Positions 41,809 to 50,055 of a stretch of 64,000 bases of DNA are shown piece after piece. The notes below the pieces were generated by a model. It saw only the letters and a program-made list of their open reading frames with translations. It did no database searches and was not told the origin of the DNA. The stretch comes from Auritidibacter sp. Marseille-P8566 (lineage in GTDB: Bacteria > Actinomycetota > Actinomycetes > Actinomycetales > Microbacteriaceae), in the NCBI GenBank assembly GCA_945860535.1, contig CAMAQN010000003.1, positions 1-64,000 on the forward strand, in the 5' to 3' direction. Made by a program: the position numbers and the translations under genes. Position 1 is the stretch's first letter, and each line of letters begins with the position of its first letter.

Positions 41809-42675
41809 CTAGTTTGAGCGGTAGGAAACTGCGCGCTGAGTTTGGCGACCAAGACCCTCAATCTCAAGCTCCATGAGATCACCATCGTGCAAGAAAACCG
41901 GTGGCTTGAGACCAAGACCAACACCAGGAGGAGTTCCGGTGTTGATTAGGTCGCCAGGTTCTAGAACCATAAATTGGCTCAGGTAGTAAACGAGAAAATC
42001 TGGCTTGAAAACCATTTGCGCTGTCGAGCTTTTCTGTCTGAGCTGACCGCTGACGGTTAGTGTCATCTTCAAATCTGAAACGTCACTCAACTCGTCGCGA
42101 GTTACCAACCAAGGCCCGGCTGGGTTAAAAGTTTCACAACTCTTTCCCTTAGACCACTGTCCTTGACGTTCTAGTTGAAATTCGCGTTCGCTTACGTCGT
42201 TGACCAAAACATATCCGGCGATGTGCGCCTCCGCCGCGGCGGGGCTAGCCAAATACTTCGCTTGTTTGCCAATTACAATCCCCAGTTCGACTTCCCAGTC
42301 GCACTTCAGTGACCCCTTCGGAATAATCACATCATCGTCTGGCCCGATGAGCGTGTTCGGCGCTTTTGTGAAAATGATTGGCTCAGGTGGAACCTCTGCG
42401 CCCGACTCTTTTGCGTGGTCTGCGTAGTTCAATCCGATGCAGATGATTTGATGAGGTCGCACAAATGGCGCACCGACTCTGTTGCCGGCGACCTCTAGAA
42501 AGTTTTTGGCCGCAATTCGATTTGCAACCTCAGCCTGAATGTCGAGCCACTTTTCATTCTGAAAAAATTCGGCGTCGAAGTCAACGACTAGGTCTGAGAT
42601 GTCGATGTAGTTGTGCTCATCAATAGCAACTGCCGGGCGTTCTTTGCCTGGTTGCCCAACTCGCATTAGTTTCAT
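41809..42675 (-). CDS. Fumarylacetoacetate-hydrolase-family protein (2,4-diketo-3-deoxy-sugar-acid hydrolase candidate)
   Basis: A 288-residue FAH-fold enzyme with metal ligands in DWEVELGIVIG (ExE) near 125 and NDVSERE near 160, plus the GTPPGVGLGLKP loop near 250. Members cleave C-C bonds in 2,4-diketo acids. With the SDR, dehydratase and lactonase genes nearby it fits the last step of L-fuconate/L-rhamnonate-type catabolism, giving pyruvate and lactate. It converges with the debranching-type gene and is divergent from the FAD oxidase; the 140-bp spacer 42676-42815 shows no GTATGAY site. Confidence 0.88.
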   Translation of the reverse strand: MKLMRVGQPGKERPAVAIDEHNYIDISDLVVDFDAEFFQNEKWLDIQAEVANRIAAKNFLEVAGNRVGAPFVRPHQIICIGLNYADHAKESGAEVPPEPIIFTKAPNTLIGPDDDVIIPKGSLKCDWEVELGIVIGKQAKYLASPAAAEAHIAGYVLVNDVSEREFQLERQGQWSKGKSCETFNPAGPWLVTRDELSDVSDLKMTLTVSGQLRQKSSTAQMVFKPDFLVYYLSQFMVLEPGDLINTGTPPGVGLGLKPPVFLHDGDLMELEIEGLGRQTQRAVSYRSN

Positions 42676-42815
42676 CTTTTACCCCTCTGACGCGCAGCAT
42701 CGGTGCTTGATGGCCTGGGCAAAAGCCTAACGCTGACGCCGAAAGCGCACAATGTCCTGGTTGGCAGCATGGTGACGAGCGATTATTCTTGGCATAACTT
42801 CGCAAAGGATCCTCT

Positions 42816-44201
42816 GTGAACAGTAGACCCGAAGAACCCGGTGTGGTTCTGCGCCAACTCATCGATGCCCTTGGCGATGCCGTGCTCACCGACCAAAAGA
42901 ACCTTGCCGAAGCAAGAACCGATCGCTCAGGGAAAACCAGCGACTTTGACCCAATTTGCGTTGTCGAAGCCACAAGCACGGACGATGTCGTGGCCGTTAT
43001 GAAGATTGCCAACCAGACGCTAACTCCAGTTGTGACCAGGGGTGCGGGGAGCGGTCTGGCTGGTGGAGCGATCGGCAGCGCGGGTGAGATTGTGCTGTCG
43101 CTGGCGAAAATGAACAAGATTATCGAGATCTCAACCGAGAACCGCTGGGCTCAGGTGCAAGCCGGTGTAATTAACCAGGACCTGAACCTGGCGGCGCAGA
43201 AGCTTGGGCTCTGGTTTGCGCCTGACCCGGCCAGCCGAATCTGGTCTACCGTGGGCGGCAACATCGCCACCAACGCCGGCGGTCTGCTGTGCGCAAAGTA
43301 TGGCGTGACGCGAGAAGCGGTTAGGCAGCTCACGGTGGTGATGGCCGATGGCGAGGTTATGACTCTTGGGCACGAAACAGTTAAGGGTGTAACCGGCTTC
43401 GACCTGGTTGGTCTGCTAGTTGGTAGCGAAGGAACCCTCGGTGTGATAACCGAAGCCAAGGTTTCACTCAAGCCCGTCGATGGGCATCCGGTAACAACCT
43501 TGAGCGCAAAAGTGGCAGACATAACTCTTGCGGCAAGGGCGATTCAAGAAACATTTAGATACGGGCTTCAGCCGAGCGTGTTTGAGCTAATCGATGAGAC
43601 TTGCTCTCGTTACATAACTGAGCATCTCGAGGGAGTTCTGCTCGAGAGGAGCTTTAACATGCTGATTGCGCAGACCGATGGTGCCGGTGCAGCACATTTG
43701 GCAGAGAAGATTGCGCAGGTTTGGCGCGACCTCGGTCTTGAGGTGCAGGTCGAAGAACGCGGCGACGAACTGCTTAGTTTTAGGCGCGCCATGTTGCCAG
43801 CACTTGAAGCCAAAGGAAAAGTCTTAATCGAAGATGTCGCGGTGCCAATTTCAAAACTGGGTGAAATGCTGCAAGCAGTGCGCGACATCGAGACGCAGTA
43901 TGGCATTGAGATTCCGACCGTCGCCCACGCCGGCGATGGCAACCTTCACCCCAATTTCGTCTACAACGATGAAGAGGTTCCGGAACACATCTGGGAAGCT
44001 GCCGATGCTATTTTTCGCAAGGCAATTTCATTGGGCGGAACTCTAACCGGCGAGCACGGAGTTGGGCTACTGAAGCGACAGTGGCTGATTGACGAGTTGG
44101 GTCAGAGCCAGACCGAGTTGCAATGGCAGATCAAGAAAGTGTTCGACCCGAACAACATTCTGAACCCCGGAAAAGTTTTCGACCCGGAGAAGTTCAACTA
44201 G
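42816..44201 (+). CDS. FAD-linked 2-hydroxyacid dehydrogenase (GlcD/D-lactate dehydrogenase-like)
   Basis: A 461-residue protein: FAD-binding PCMH domain with TRGAGSGLAGGAIG near 70 and GGNIATNAGG near 148, then the C-terminal oxidase domain with HAGDGNLHPNF near 370 and GEHGVGLLKR near 412. It oxidises D-lactate, glycolate or a related hydroxyacid, passing electrons to a carrier. In this locus it could use lactate released by the FAH-family step. The start is GTG at 42816 behind AAAGGAT. Confidence 0.92.
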   Translation: MNSRPEEPGVVLRQLIDALGDAVLTDQKNLAEARTDRSGKTSDFDPICVVEATSTDDVVAVMKIANQTLTPVVTRGAGSGLAGGAIGSAGEIVLSLAKMNKIIEISTENRWAQVQAGVINQDLNLAAQKLGLWFAPDPASRIWSTVGGNIATNAGGLLCAKYGVTREAVRQLTVVMADGEVMTLGHETVKGVTGFDLVGLLVGSEGTLGVITEAKVSLKPVDGHPVTTLSAKVADITLAARAIQETFRYGLQPSVFELIDETCSRYITEHLEGVLLERSFNMLIAQTDGAGAAHLAEKIAQVWRDLGLEVQVEERGDELLSFRRAMLPALEAKGKVLIEDVAVPISKLGEMLQAVRDIETQYGIEIPTVAHAGDGNLHPNFVYNDEEVPEHIWEAADAIFRKAISLGGTLTGEHGVGLLKRQWLIDELGQSQTELQWQIKKVFDPNNILNPGKVFDPEKFN

Positions 44202-44286
44202 GGCGCTCTCTGGCTCGGACACTCAGGCTAGGCCCTGGGGTTTTGCTAAGGTTTTTCTAAATCACCGTTGATGCTGGAGGCTTGCA

Positions 44287-45309
44287 GTGAACCAACCGAT
44301 AACGCTTTTCACCGGACAGTGGGCCGACCTGACCCTAGATGAGGTTGCCGGCTTGGCCTCAAAATGGGGTTATGACGGGCTCGAGATTGCCTGCAGCGCC
44401 GAGCACCTAGACGTGTGGCGAGTTGCCGAGGACCCAAGCTACCTAAAGCAGCGCCAAGAAGTTCTAAAGCGACACTCACTGCAGACCTGGGCAATCTCAA
44501 ACCACCTCACCGGTCAAGCTGTTTGTGACAACCCGATCGACTTTCGCCACCGCGGTATTGTGCGGCCGGCAGTCTGGGGCGACGGCGACCAAGAGGGTGT
44601 GCGCCAGCGTGCTGCCGAAGAAATGAAGCTCACCGCGATCGCCGCCCGCAAGCTCGGAGTCGACACCGTGGTTGGTTTCACCGGCTCATCGATTTGGCAG
44701 TATGTGGCTATGTTTCCACCGGTGCCGCAGTCGGCAATCGACCAGGGCTACGAAGACTTTGCAAAGCGTTGGAACCCAATCATGGATGTCTTCGACTCGG
44801 AAGGTGTGCGTTTCGCGCTAGAGGTGCACCCGTCTGAGATTGCTTACGACTACCACACCACTCGCATCGCACTGGATGCCATCGACAACAGAAAAGCATT
44901 CGGCCTGAACTGGGATCCAAGCCACATGATTTGGCAAGATATCGACCCGGTCAACTTCATTCTCGACTTTGCAGACCGCATCTATCACGTTGACTGCAAA
45001 GACACTCGGGTGTTCAGAAACGACGGTCGCAGAGGCCGCATGGGTTCACACTTGAACTGGGCAGACCCGAGGCGAGGATGGTCATTCGTTTCTACCGGTC
45101 GCGGTGATGTTGATTGGGAGTCGAGCTTTAGAGCACTTCGAACAGTTGGATACAACGGCCCGATCTCAGTTGAGTGGGAAGACGCCGGAATGGATCGACT
45201 TCACGGCGCAGCCGAAGCTGTTGGCTTTATCAAGAGCCTGATGTGGAAAAGCCCAGAGCGCTCTTTTGACGAAGCATTCTCGGTAGATTCAGCAGCTAGC
45301 GAAGACTAG
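44287..45309 (+). CDS. Sugar-phosphate-isomerase/epimerase-like TIM-barrel metalloenzyme
   Basis: A 340-residue xylose-isomerase-like barrel with metal-binding positions in LEVHPSEIAYDYH near 178, NWDPSHMIW near 212, HVDCKDTR near 237 and VEWEDAGMDR near 297. Relatives include sugar isomerases, epimerases and lyases of 3-keto-glycosides, often encoded with Gfo/Idh/MocA proteins, as here. GTG start behind GGAGG. Its 3' end overlaps the convergent lactonase gene by 14 bp. Confidence 0.88.
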   Translation: MNQPITLFTGQWADLTLDEVAGLASKWGYDGLEIACSAEHLDVWRVAEDPSYLKQRQEVLKRHSLQTWAISNHLTGQAVCDNPIDFRHRGIVRPAVWGDGDQEGVRQRAAEEMKLTAIAARKLGVDTVVGFTGSSIWQYVAMFPPVPQSAIDQGYEDFAKRWNPIMDVFDSEGVRFALEVHPSEIAYDYHTTRIALDAIDNRKAFGLNWDPSHMIWQDIDPVNFILDFADRIYHVDCKDTRVFRNDGRRGRMGSHLNWADPRRGWSFVSTGRGDVDWESSFRALRTVGYNGPISVEWEDAGMDRLHGAAEAVGFIKSLMWKSPERSFDEAFSVDSAASED

Positions 45310-46138
45310 CGAGAGTGATCGAACCGGTGTTGTTCACCATTGCGTAGTCTTCGTCCAGACACGCACTGCTGAAAGCTATGGTCGAATCGCTTGAGCGAAC
45401 CGCACAGTCAAAGATTCCCTTTTGCCCGCCGGCGTGATTTTCTTCTGTCGGCAGTTTTACCAGCAACTGAGAATCACCAGTCGAACTAAATTTACGGATC
45501 TCTGCTCTAAAGGCCATCGCAACAAAAAGATCGCCGTTGGCATCAAAAGATAAACCGTCTGGCCCCGCACCGGTTTCGCAGGCGAAAGTTTTGGCCAACC
45601 GGCCATCGACATCAATAAAGCTGATTCGGTCTGCAAAAGTTTCAGCAACAGCCAGCAAGCCGCTTTGTCGTTCGCACCCGTTTGGGAACACAAAACTGGC
45701 AGCGGTTGGGTTCACCTCGCCGGTTGGCGAAACCCGATACAGCGCCGAAGCAACCGGCTTGTCTGTCTCGGGGTCAAAGCCATAACCGCCAACCCAGGCG
45801 GTTCCATCGGTGTCGACGTGCATATCGTTAAGCGGGTGTTCGGTAAAGCCCGAGAGGTCGGCAAACACCGAGAGCTCACCCTTGGTAGCTAACTTCAAGA
45901 TTTGTCGCTTGAGGCAATCAACAACCAGTAGATCCCCATCGGGCGTCCAGCCAAGACCGCCCGGCATCTCTGGCCCGCCCTGCGACTGGGTAAGTTTCAC
46001 CGTGGCACCAAGATTCGGATTCCAGGCGATGACCTGTCCCCTGAACATGTCGCTGAACCAAAGCTCTTCACCTCGCCAACGCAGCGACTCGGCAAAACCC
46101 AAACCCTCAAGGGATCTAAGGGTCTGAGGATTGGCCAT
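45296..46138 (-). CDS. SMP-30/gluconolactonase-family lactonase
   Basis: A 280-residue six-bladed propeller enzyme: FAESLRWRGEELWFSDM near residue 15 (first metal Glu), NDMHVDTDGTAWVGGYGF near 105, VFPNGCERQSG near 150 and AGPDGLSFDANGDLFVA near 190. It should open a sugar lactone to its aldonic acid. It lies 2 bp after the SDR gene in the GntR-epimerase-SDR-lactonase run, fitting an oxidative sugar pathway. Confidence 0.9.
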   Translation of the reverse strand: MANPQTLRSLEGLGFAESLRWRGEELWFSDMFRGQVIAWNPNLGATVKLTQSQGGPEMPGGLGWTPDGDLLVVDCLKRQILKLATKGELSVFADLSGFTEHPLNDMHVDTDGTAWVGGYGFDPETDKPVASALYRVSPTGEVNPTAASFVFPNGCERQSGLLAVAETFADRISFIDVDGRLAKTFACETGAGPDGLSFDANGDLFVAMAFRAEIRKFSSTGDSQLLVKLPTEENHAGGQKGIFDCAVRSSDSTIAFSSACLDEDYAMVNNTGSITLASLR

Positions 46139-46140
46139 GG

Positions 46141-46875
46141 CTAGAAGGTTGCCGTGAGTCCACCATCAATGGTGATGGTCTGGCCGGTGATGTAGGTATT
46201 TGTGCGACCGCTGAGCCACAACACCGATTCGGCAATCTCCTCGGGCGTCGATGCTCGTCCAAGTGGAAGCCTTCCGGATTCGACATATTGTTTACGAAAC
46301 TCTTCGGTGTCTGCTTCGTCGATGCCGTTTTCAAGAAGGCTCATCTGGGTTCGCACGAAACCCGGCGCAACCGCATTTGCCAAGATGCCGAACTCTGCGC
46401 CGGCCAAAGCAAAAGATCGCGTTGCCGCTTCGAGCCCAGCCTTACCAACGTCATAGGCGAGAGCATCTTGTCTTGAGAACCTGGCGTGCACGCTGGTGAT
46501 GTTAACAACGCGGCCAAAACCCTGCGACTTCATCGAGTCAAACACCTGCGACATAAGGTCAATCGGCCCCTCTAGATTCACAGCCCAGACCGACTGCCAA
46601 TCTTTCAATGAGGAATCACCGAACGGAGTTGGGCGATAGATGCCAGCAACATTCACGAGCACATCGATTGCACCGAGTTCCTCAAGCGCTGCTCTAACCA
46701 CTCGTTCGCGTTCTTGAGCCACCGATAAGTCTGCCTGCATCCAGTTTCCACCAGCTTGATTGTCAACACCGAAAACCAAGTCGCCGCGATTACGAAGTGA
46801 TTCCGCAACGCTGCGTCCGATTCCGCTAGCGACCCCTGTGACTAGAGTTCTAAGCTGCTGGTTCAAGTGAATCAT
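46141..46875 (-). CDS. Short-chain dehydrogenase/reductase (2-keto-3-deoxy-sugar-acid dehydrogenase candidate)
   Basis: A 244-residue SDR with the cofactor motif TGVASGIG near residue 13, NVAGIY near 74, and the catalytic Ser-Tyr-Lys in ITSVHARFSRQDALAYDVGK. The start is ATG 46875 directly behind AAAGGTGG. A longer frame to 46977 is antisense-free but lies in the epimerase gene. It overlaps that gene by 26 bp. In context, oxidation of a 2-keto-3-deoxy-aldonate at C4 is likely. Confidence 0.9.
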   Translation of the reverse strand: MIHLNQQLRTLVTGVASGIGRSVAESLRNRGDLVFGVDNQAGGNWMQADLSVAQERERVVRAALEELGAIDVLVNVAGIYRPTPFGDSSLKDWQSVWAVNLEGPIDLMSQVFDSMKSQGFGRVVNITSVHARFSRQDALAYDVGKAGLEAATRSFALAGAEFGILANAVAPGFVRTQMSLLENGIDEADTEEFRKQYVESGRLPLGRASTPEEIAESVLWLSGRTNTYITGQTITIDGGLTATF

Positions 46876-47773
46876 CCACCTTTCTAAAAAACTGCAGGGA
46901 AGTTTTCCAAGAAATAGTTTCGCCCGCAGCCATAAACGGCCCCACCGAATCGTTTGCTCCCAGCCCGTGAGCAACATTGGTCGGCTCTACGCCAAGCGCA
47001 TAAACCTGATTGTTCCAAGGTGACTGAGTTGACGTGGCAAACTCCTGCCAAATCAGTGCGTGGCTTAGACCCTCCCAGTCAATCCTTGCCACCCAGCCGG
47101 CAACTTCTACCGAAATGCTCTTGTTTTTTGAGTTCGCAAGCGCAAACACCTTTGCCTGTTGTTGCATGGTTAGCTGGGTGAACTGCGGTGCGGGCTGCGA
47201 TGGCTTGCCTGTGGCTTTCAGAGGCGCGCCGGAATAGTCAAGTTCGATGATGGTGGCCGATGGGCAAAAACTAAGATTCGCGACGGCACCGTTTTTTAGC
47301 GGTTGCAAAAAGTCTGAGCCCAAGATTAGGTGCTCTGCGAAGCCGACCGCCTTGCGATTTGCCGAGTGATTTGTGGCGGTAGTTTCCGCGGTGACAACCC
47401 CAGCCGAAACGCTCCATCGGCGAGACAATTCGATCTCGCCTCGGCTGTCGAGCCAGTTCAAAGTCAAGCTGTCGTTGTTCACTTCTGTGATAGCCCAGTC
47501 AGCTTGCGAAGCCGCCCCGTGAAATGCAGGTTCTGCAGATTGCTCAGTGGCTGAACCGGTGTTTGGTGCGCATAGCTGCCAACCACCGCACCAGTTTTCA
47601 ACCCAACTGCGTTCATCAGCAGCAGGCACTGGCAAAGGTTGAACTGAATCGGCCCAGGGAGTTTGCGCCAAGAAGCTCACCTTGTTGATTCGGAAGTTGG
47701 CCAACACCGCGCCTTCTTGCGGAATGATTTCTAACTGCAAATCACCGACGAGAAGAGTCAACGATGTTGCCAT
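46850..47773 (-). CDS. Aldose 1-epimerase-like (galactose mutarotase fold) protein
   Basis: A 307-residue beta-supersandwich protein with CGGWQLCAPNTG near residue 63 and GFAEHLILGSDFL near 145. Similarity to mutarotases is at fold level, and the catalytic His/Glu set is not obvious. It may interconvert sugar anomers before dehydrogenation. The ATG at 47773 (behind GAGGTGAG) overlaps the GntR stop as TGATG, so it is coupled to the regulator gene. Confidence 0.75.
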   Translation of the reverse strand: MATSLTLLVGDLQLEIIPQEGAVLANFRINKVSFLAQTPWADSVQPLPVPAADERSWVENWCGGWQLCAPNTGSATEQSAEPAFHGAASQADWAITEVNNDSLTLNWLDSRGEIELSRRWSVSAGVVTAETTATNHSANRKAVGFAEHLILGSDFLQPLKNGAVANLSFCPSATIIELDYSGAPLKATGKPSQPAPQFTQLTMQQQAKVFALANSKNKSISVEVAGWVARIDWEGLSHALIWQEFATSTQSPWNNQVYALGVEPTNVAHGLGANDSVGPFMAAGETISWKTSLQFFRKVDDSLEPAA

Positions 47774-48549
47774 CACTCACCTCGGCGGCTTAGGTCGTTT
47801 GAATTAGCGCCGGACTTTAGAGCCTCGATAAGCGAACTTTTTCCCTCTAAAACAACCGTCAGCATTGTGTCGGCAGCCAACTGGCCATCGCCGCGATTTA
47901 TCGCTTCATAAACTTCGTTGTGTAACTGGACGTCGAGCTCCAATGCCTCTCGACCGCGAACGGCCTGCTGCTGAATAATGAATACGCGTCTAAGAAAGTC
48001 ACTCACAACCGAACCGAACTGCAGTAGGAATGAGTTCTGGCTTGCTTCATAAACCGCAAGGTGAAAATCAAGATCTGCCCTCGCAAAGTCTTCGGGGCTG
48101 TCCAGTTGGTCTTGCATGGTCTGAATAGCCAACTTCAAACTGCGGTGCTGATCCATGTTTGCTCTGTTAGCGGCCAGCTTCGCAGCGGCCGGCTCAAGAA
48201 TCTGACGAAGCTCAATCAAATCGAGCATCACTGCGTCGCCGCGCCCCTCTTCGTGATGCCAACGAAGAATGTCGGAATCGAAAATGTTCCAGTGCTCAGG
48301 CTCTTGAACCCGGGTGCCAACCTTCTGGCGAATCTCAATCAAGCCCTTGGCCGAAAGCACGCGCATAGCCTCTCGAACCGAGGTGCGGCTGACGTTGTAG
48401 TTGGCACCAAGCTCGGGTTCGGTGGGCAAAAACTCACCGGGCAAAATCTTGCCGCCGACTAAGGTTCTGCCGATGCTCTCGATGATTGTCTTTTGAAGTC
48501 CCCGGATAGACGACCGAGAGCCACTGAGGGGTTCGTAGGCATTGTCCAT
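47773..48549 (-). CDS. GntR-family regulator, FadR/FCD type
   Basis: A 258-residue repressor: N-terminal winged HTH (PTEPELGANYNVSRTSVREA near 40-60, then GLIEIRQKVGTRV) and a C-terminal FCD domain with metal-binding His in DLDFHLAVYEAS near 160 and VQLHNEVYEAIN near 210. FCD regulators usually bind sugar acids or other carboxylates and repress catabolic genes. ATG 48549 has AGGTGAAG before it. It is the most likely reader of the GTATGAY sites in this locus. Confidence 0.92.
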   Translation of the reverse strand: MDNAYEPLSGSRSSIRGLQKTIIESIGRTLVGGKILPGEFLPTEPELGANYNVSRTSVREAMRVLSAKGLIEIRQKVGTRVQEPEHWNIFDSDILRWHHEEGRGDAVMLDLIELRQILEPAAAKLAANRANMDQHRSLKLAIQTMQDQLDSPEDFARADLDFHLAVYEASQNSFLLQFGSVVSDFLRRVFIIQQQAVRGREALELDVQLHNEVYEAINRGDGQLAADTMLTVVLEGKSSLIEALKSGANSNDLSRRGE

Positions 48550-48572
48550 CTTCACCTCGGGTTTGTTGGGCG

Positions 48573-49775
48573 CTAGTGTCCTACCCTAGTCGCTGTGTCG
48601 AGGACAGTGCTCTCATAAGCAAGCTGGCCATCGATCTTGATCTCGACTTCTCGAAGGTAAGGCAGAAGTGCTTGCTCGTCTATTTGAATTCCTAAGCCCG
48701 GAGCATCTGGCGCCGTGATTTCTCCGTTGGCATCAACCTCGATGTGTTCAACCGAGAGATCCCAGGCAACCGACTTTGGTTCGACCGGGTATTCGCAAAT
48801 CCTGTGATTCTCGAGACCAACGAAGGCCTGCATCGAAGCCGACAGAGCAAGGTGAGAGGTGAAGGTGTGATTCACGTAAGTTGCATCATTACGAACAGCG
48901 TGCTCGGCAACAATCTTGGATGGGCCGATGCCGCCAATGCGCGCCGAATCAACCTGAATGAATTTCACTGAACCGAAGTCGATAAGGTTCATGGCCATGT
49001 GTTCGGTGTGCGCGCCTTCTCCACCTGCAAGACCGACGCCGCCAGATACCTTGGCTAGCTCTGCATAGGCCTTGAAGGCGTGGGCAAAGAAAGGTTCTTC
49101 GAGCCAGGTAGCGCCGGCTTTTTGCAACGCCGGAATTCTCGCGATTGCGAGTTCGACATTGTCACCCCATATTTGCCCCGCGTCGATAAGCAGGTCTGCA
49201 TCTGGGCCAAGGCCTTCGCGGGCTGCGGCAACGTGATCTGCATCGTCTTGTACATCTGCAGTCCCGTAGTTTCCCCAACCGAACTTAACCGCTCTGAATC
49301 CTTTTGCCCTTGCATCGCGAGCGCGCTCGAGTGTTGACTGCGGTGTGTCACCCATGAGCATTGAGGCGTAGGGCACCTTTGCAAAATTCCTCTGGTAGCC
49401 GAGCAGTTTCCAAACCGGCTGTTCTAGCTTTCGACCGAGAAGGTCCCAGAGAGCAATTTCGACTCCCGACCAGGTGTGTGCGGCCTGCAGAAGATCCATG
49501 CTGTTTCTGGCAACCAATTGGCTGAGCCTCAGGATGTCCTTGGGATCGCTAACCCGCTCACCGATAACGCTTGCTGAAACCGGCTGGCAAACCCCGTGCG
49601 ATCTTGGGGTCACAAATGCAGCTATCGATGTGAGCGGTGATGCCTCACACTCACCCCAGCCAACGCTGCCGTCCTCGCCGCTCACCCGGACGAGAAGCGC
49701 ATCCTGGCTACCGTCGGCCTCGAGTGTCACTTCGGGCATAGCCGCATAGAAGAACTCGACCGAATCGATTCTCAT
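48573..49775 (-). CDS. Enolase-superfamily (mandelate racemase/MLE) sugar-acid dehydratase
   Basis: A 400-residue enzyme: N-terminal capping domain, then a barrel with base Lys region RAVKFGWG near 165. Metal ligands are in LIDAGQIWG near 195, WLEEPFF near 222 and GGEGAHT near 248, and a His is in YVNHTFTSH near 298. The KxK motif of racemases is reduced to a single Lys, which suits dehydration of an aldonate to a 2-keto-3-deoxy acid. The substrate (fuconate, rhamnonate, galactonate) cannot be fixed from sequence. Divergent from the ABC importer. Confidence 0.87.
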   Translation of the reverse strand: MRIDSVEFFYAAMPEVTLEADGSQDALLVRVSGEDGSVGWGECEASPLTSIAAFVTPRSHGVCQPVSASVIGERVSDPKDILRLSQLVARNSMDLLQAAHTWSGVEIALWDLLGRKLEQPVWKLLGYQRNFAKVPYASMLMGDTPQSTLERARDARAKGFRAVKFGWGNYGTADVQDDADHVAAAREGLGPDADLLIDAGQIWGDNVELAIARIPALQKAGATWLEEPFFAHAFKAYAELAKVSGGVGLAGGEGAHTEHMAMNLIDFGSVKFIQVDSARIGGIGPSKIVAEHAVRNDATYVNHTFTSHLALSASMQAFVGLENHRICEYPVEPKSVAWDLSVEHIEVDANGEITAPDAPGLGIQIDEQALLPYLREVEIKIDGQLAYESTVLDTATRVGH

Positions 49776-49840
49776 TTGTGCCTTCCATTTGGGACTCGAG
49801 TTGAATAACTTATCAAGGCCATTCTGAGAGAATACAACAA

Positions 49841-49924
49841 TTCGTCATACCTTTAAGACGAATCGTTACCGTTTCTTGACTTTTTTTCGTCAAATGCCCT
49901 CCAATTAAGGTCCGTTCGTATGAT
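49841..49924. promoter_or_regulatory. Divergent control region with GTATGAY sites 2 and 3 and inverted repeats
   Basis: The 280-bp gap 49776-50055 contains GTATGAC on the minus strand (49844-49850), inside TTCGTC-N10-GACGAA (49841-49862). GTATGAT lies on the plus strand (49918-49924). Between them is TTGAC-N8-GTCAA (49876-49893). Site 2 points to the dehydratase gene and site 3 to the importer operon. Confidence 0.55.
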
Positions 49925-50055
49925 GTAATGGAAATGTGGTCCAAGAATGTAAAAAGTGTGACGGGCAAATTTAGACATTGATTGCCTTCCTCACGAAGCA
50001 CGTGGTGGCCTCCGGTTTTCACGTGTGGTTCAAAACCTCCATGAAAGGAAAGCGA

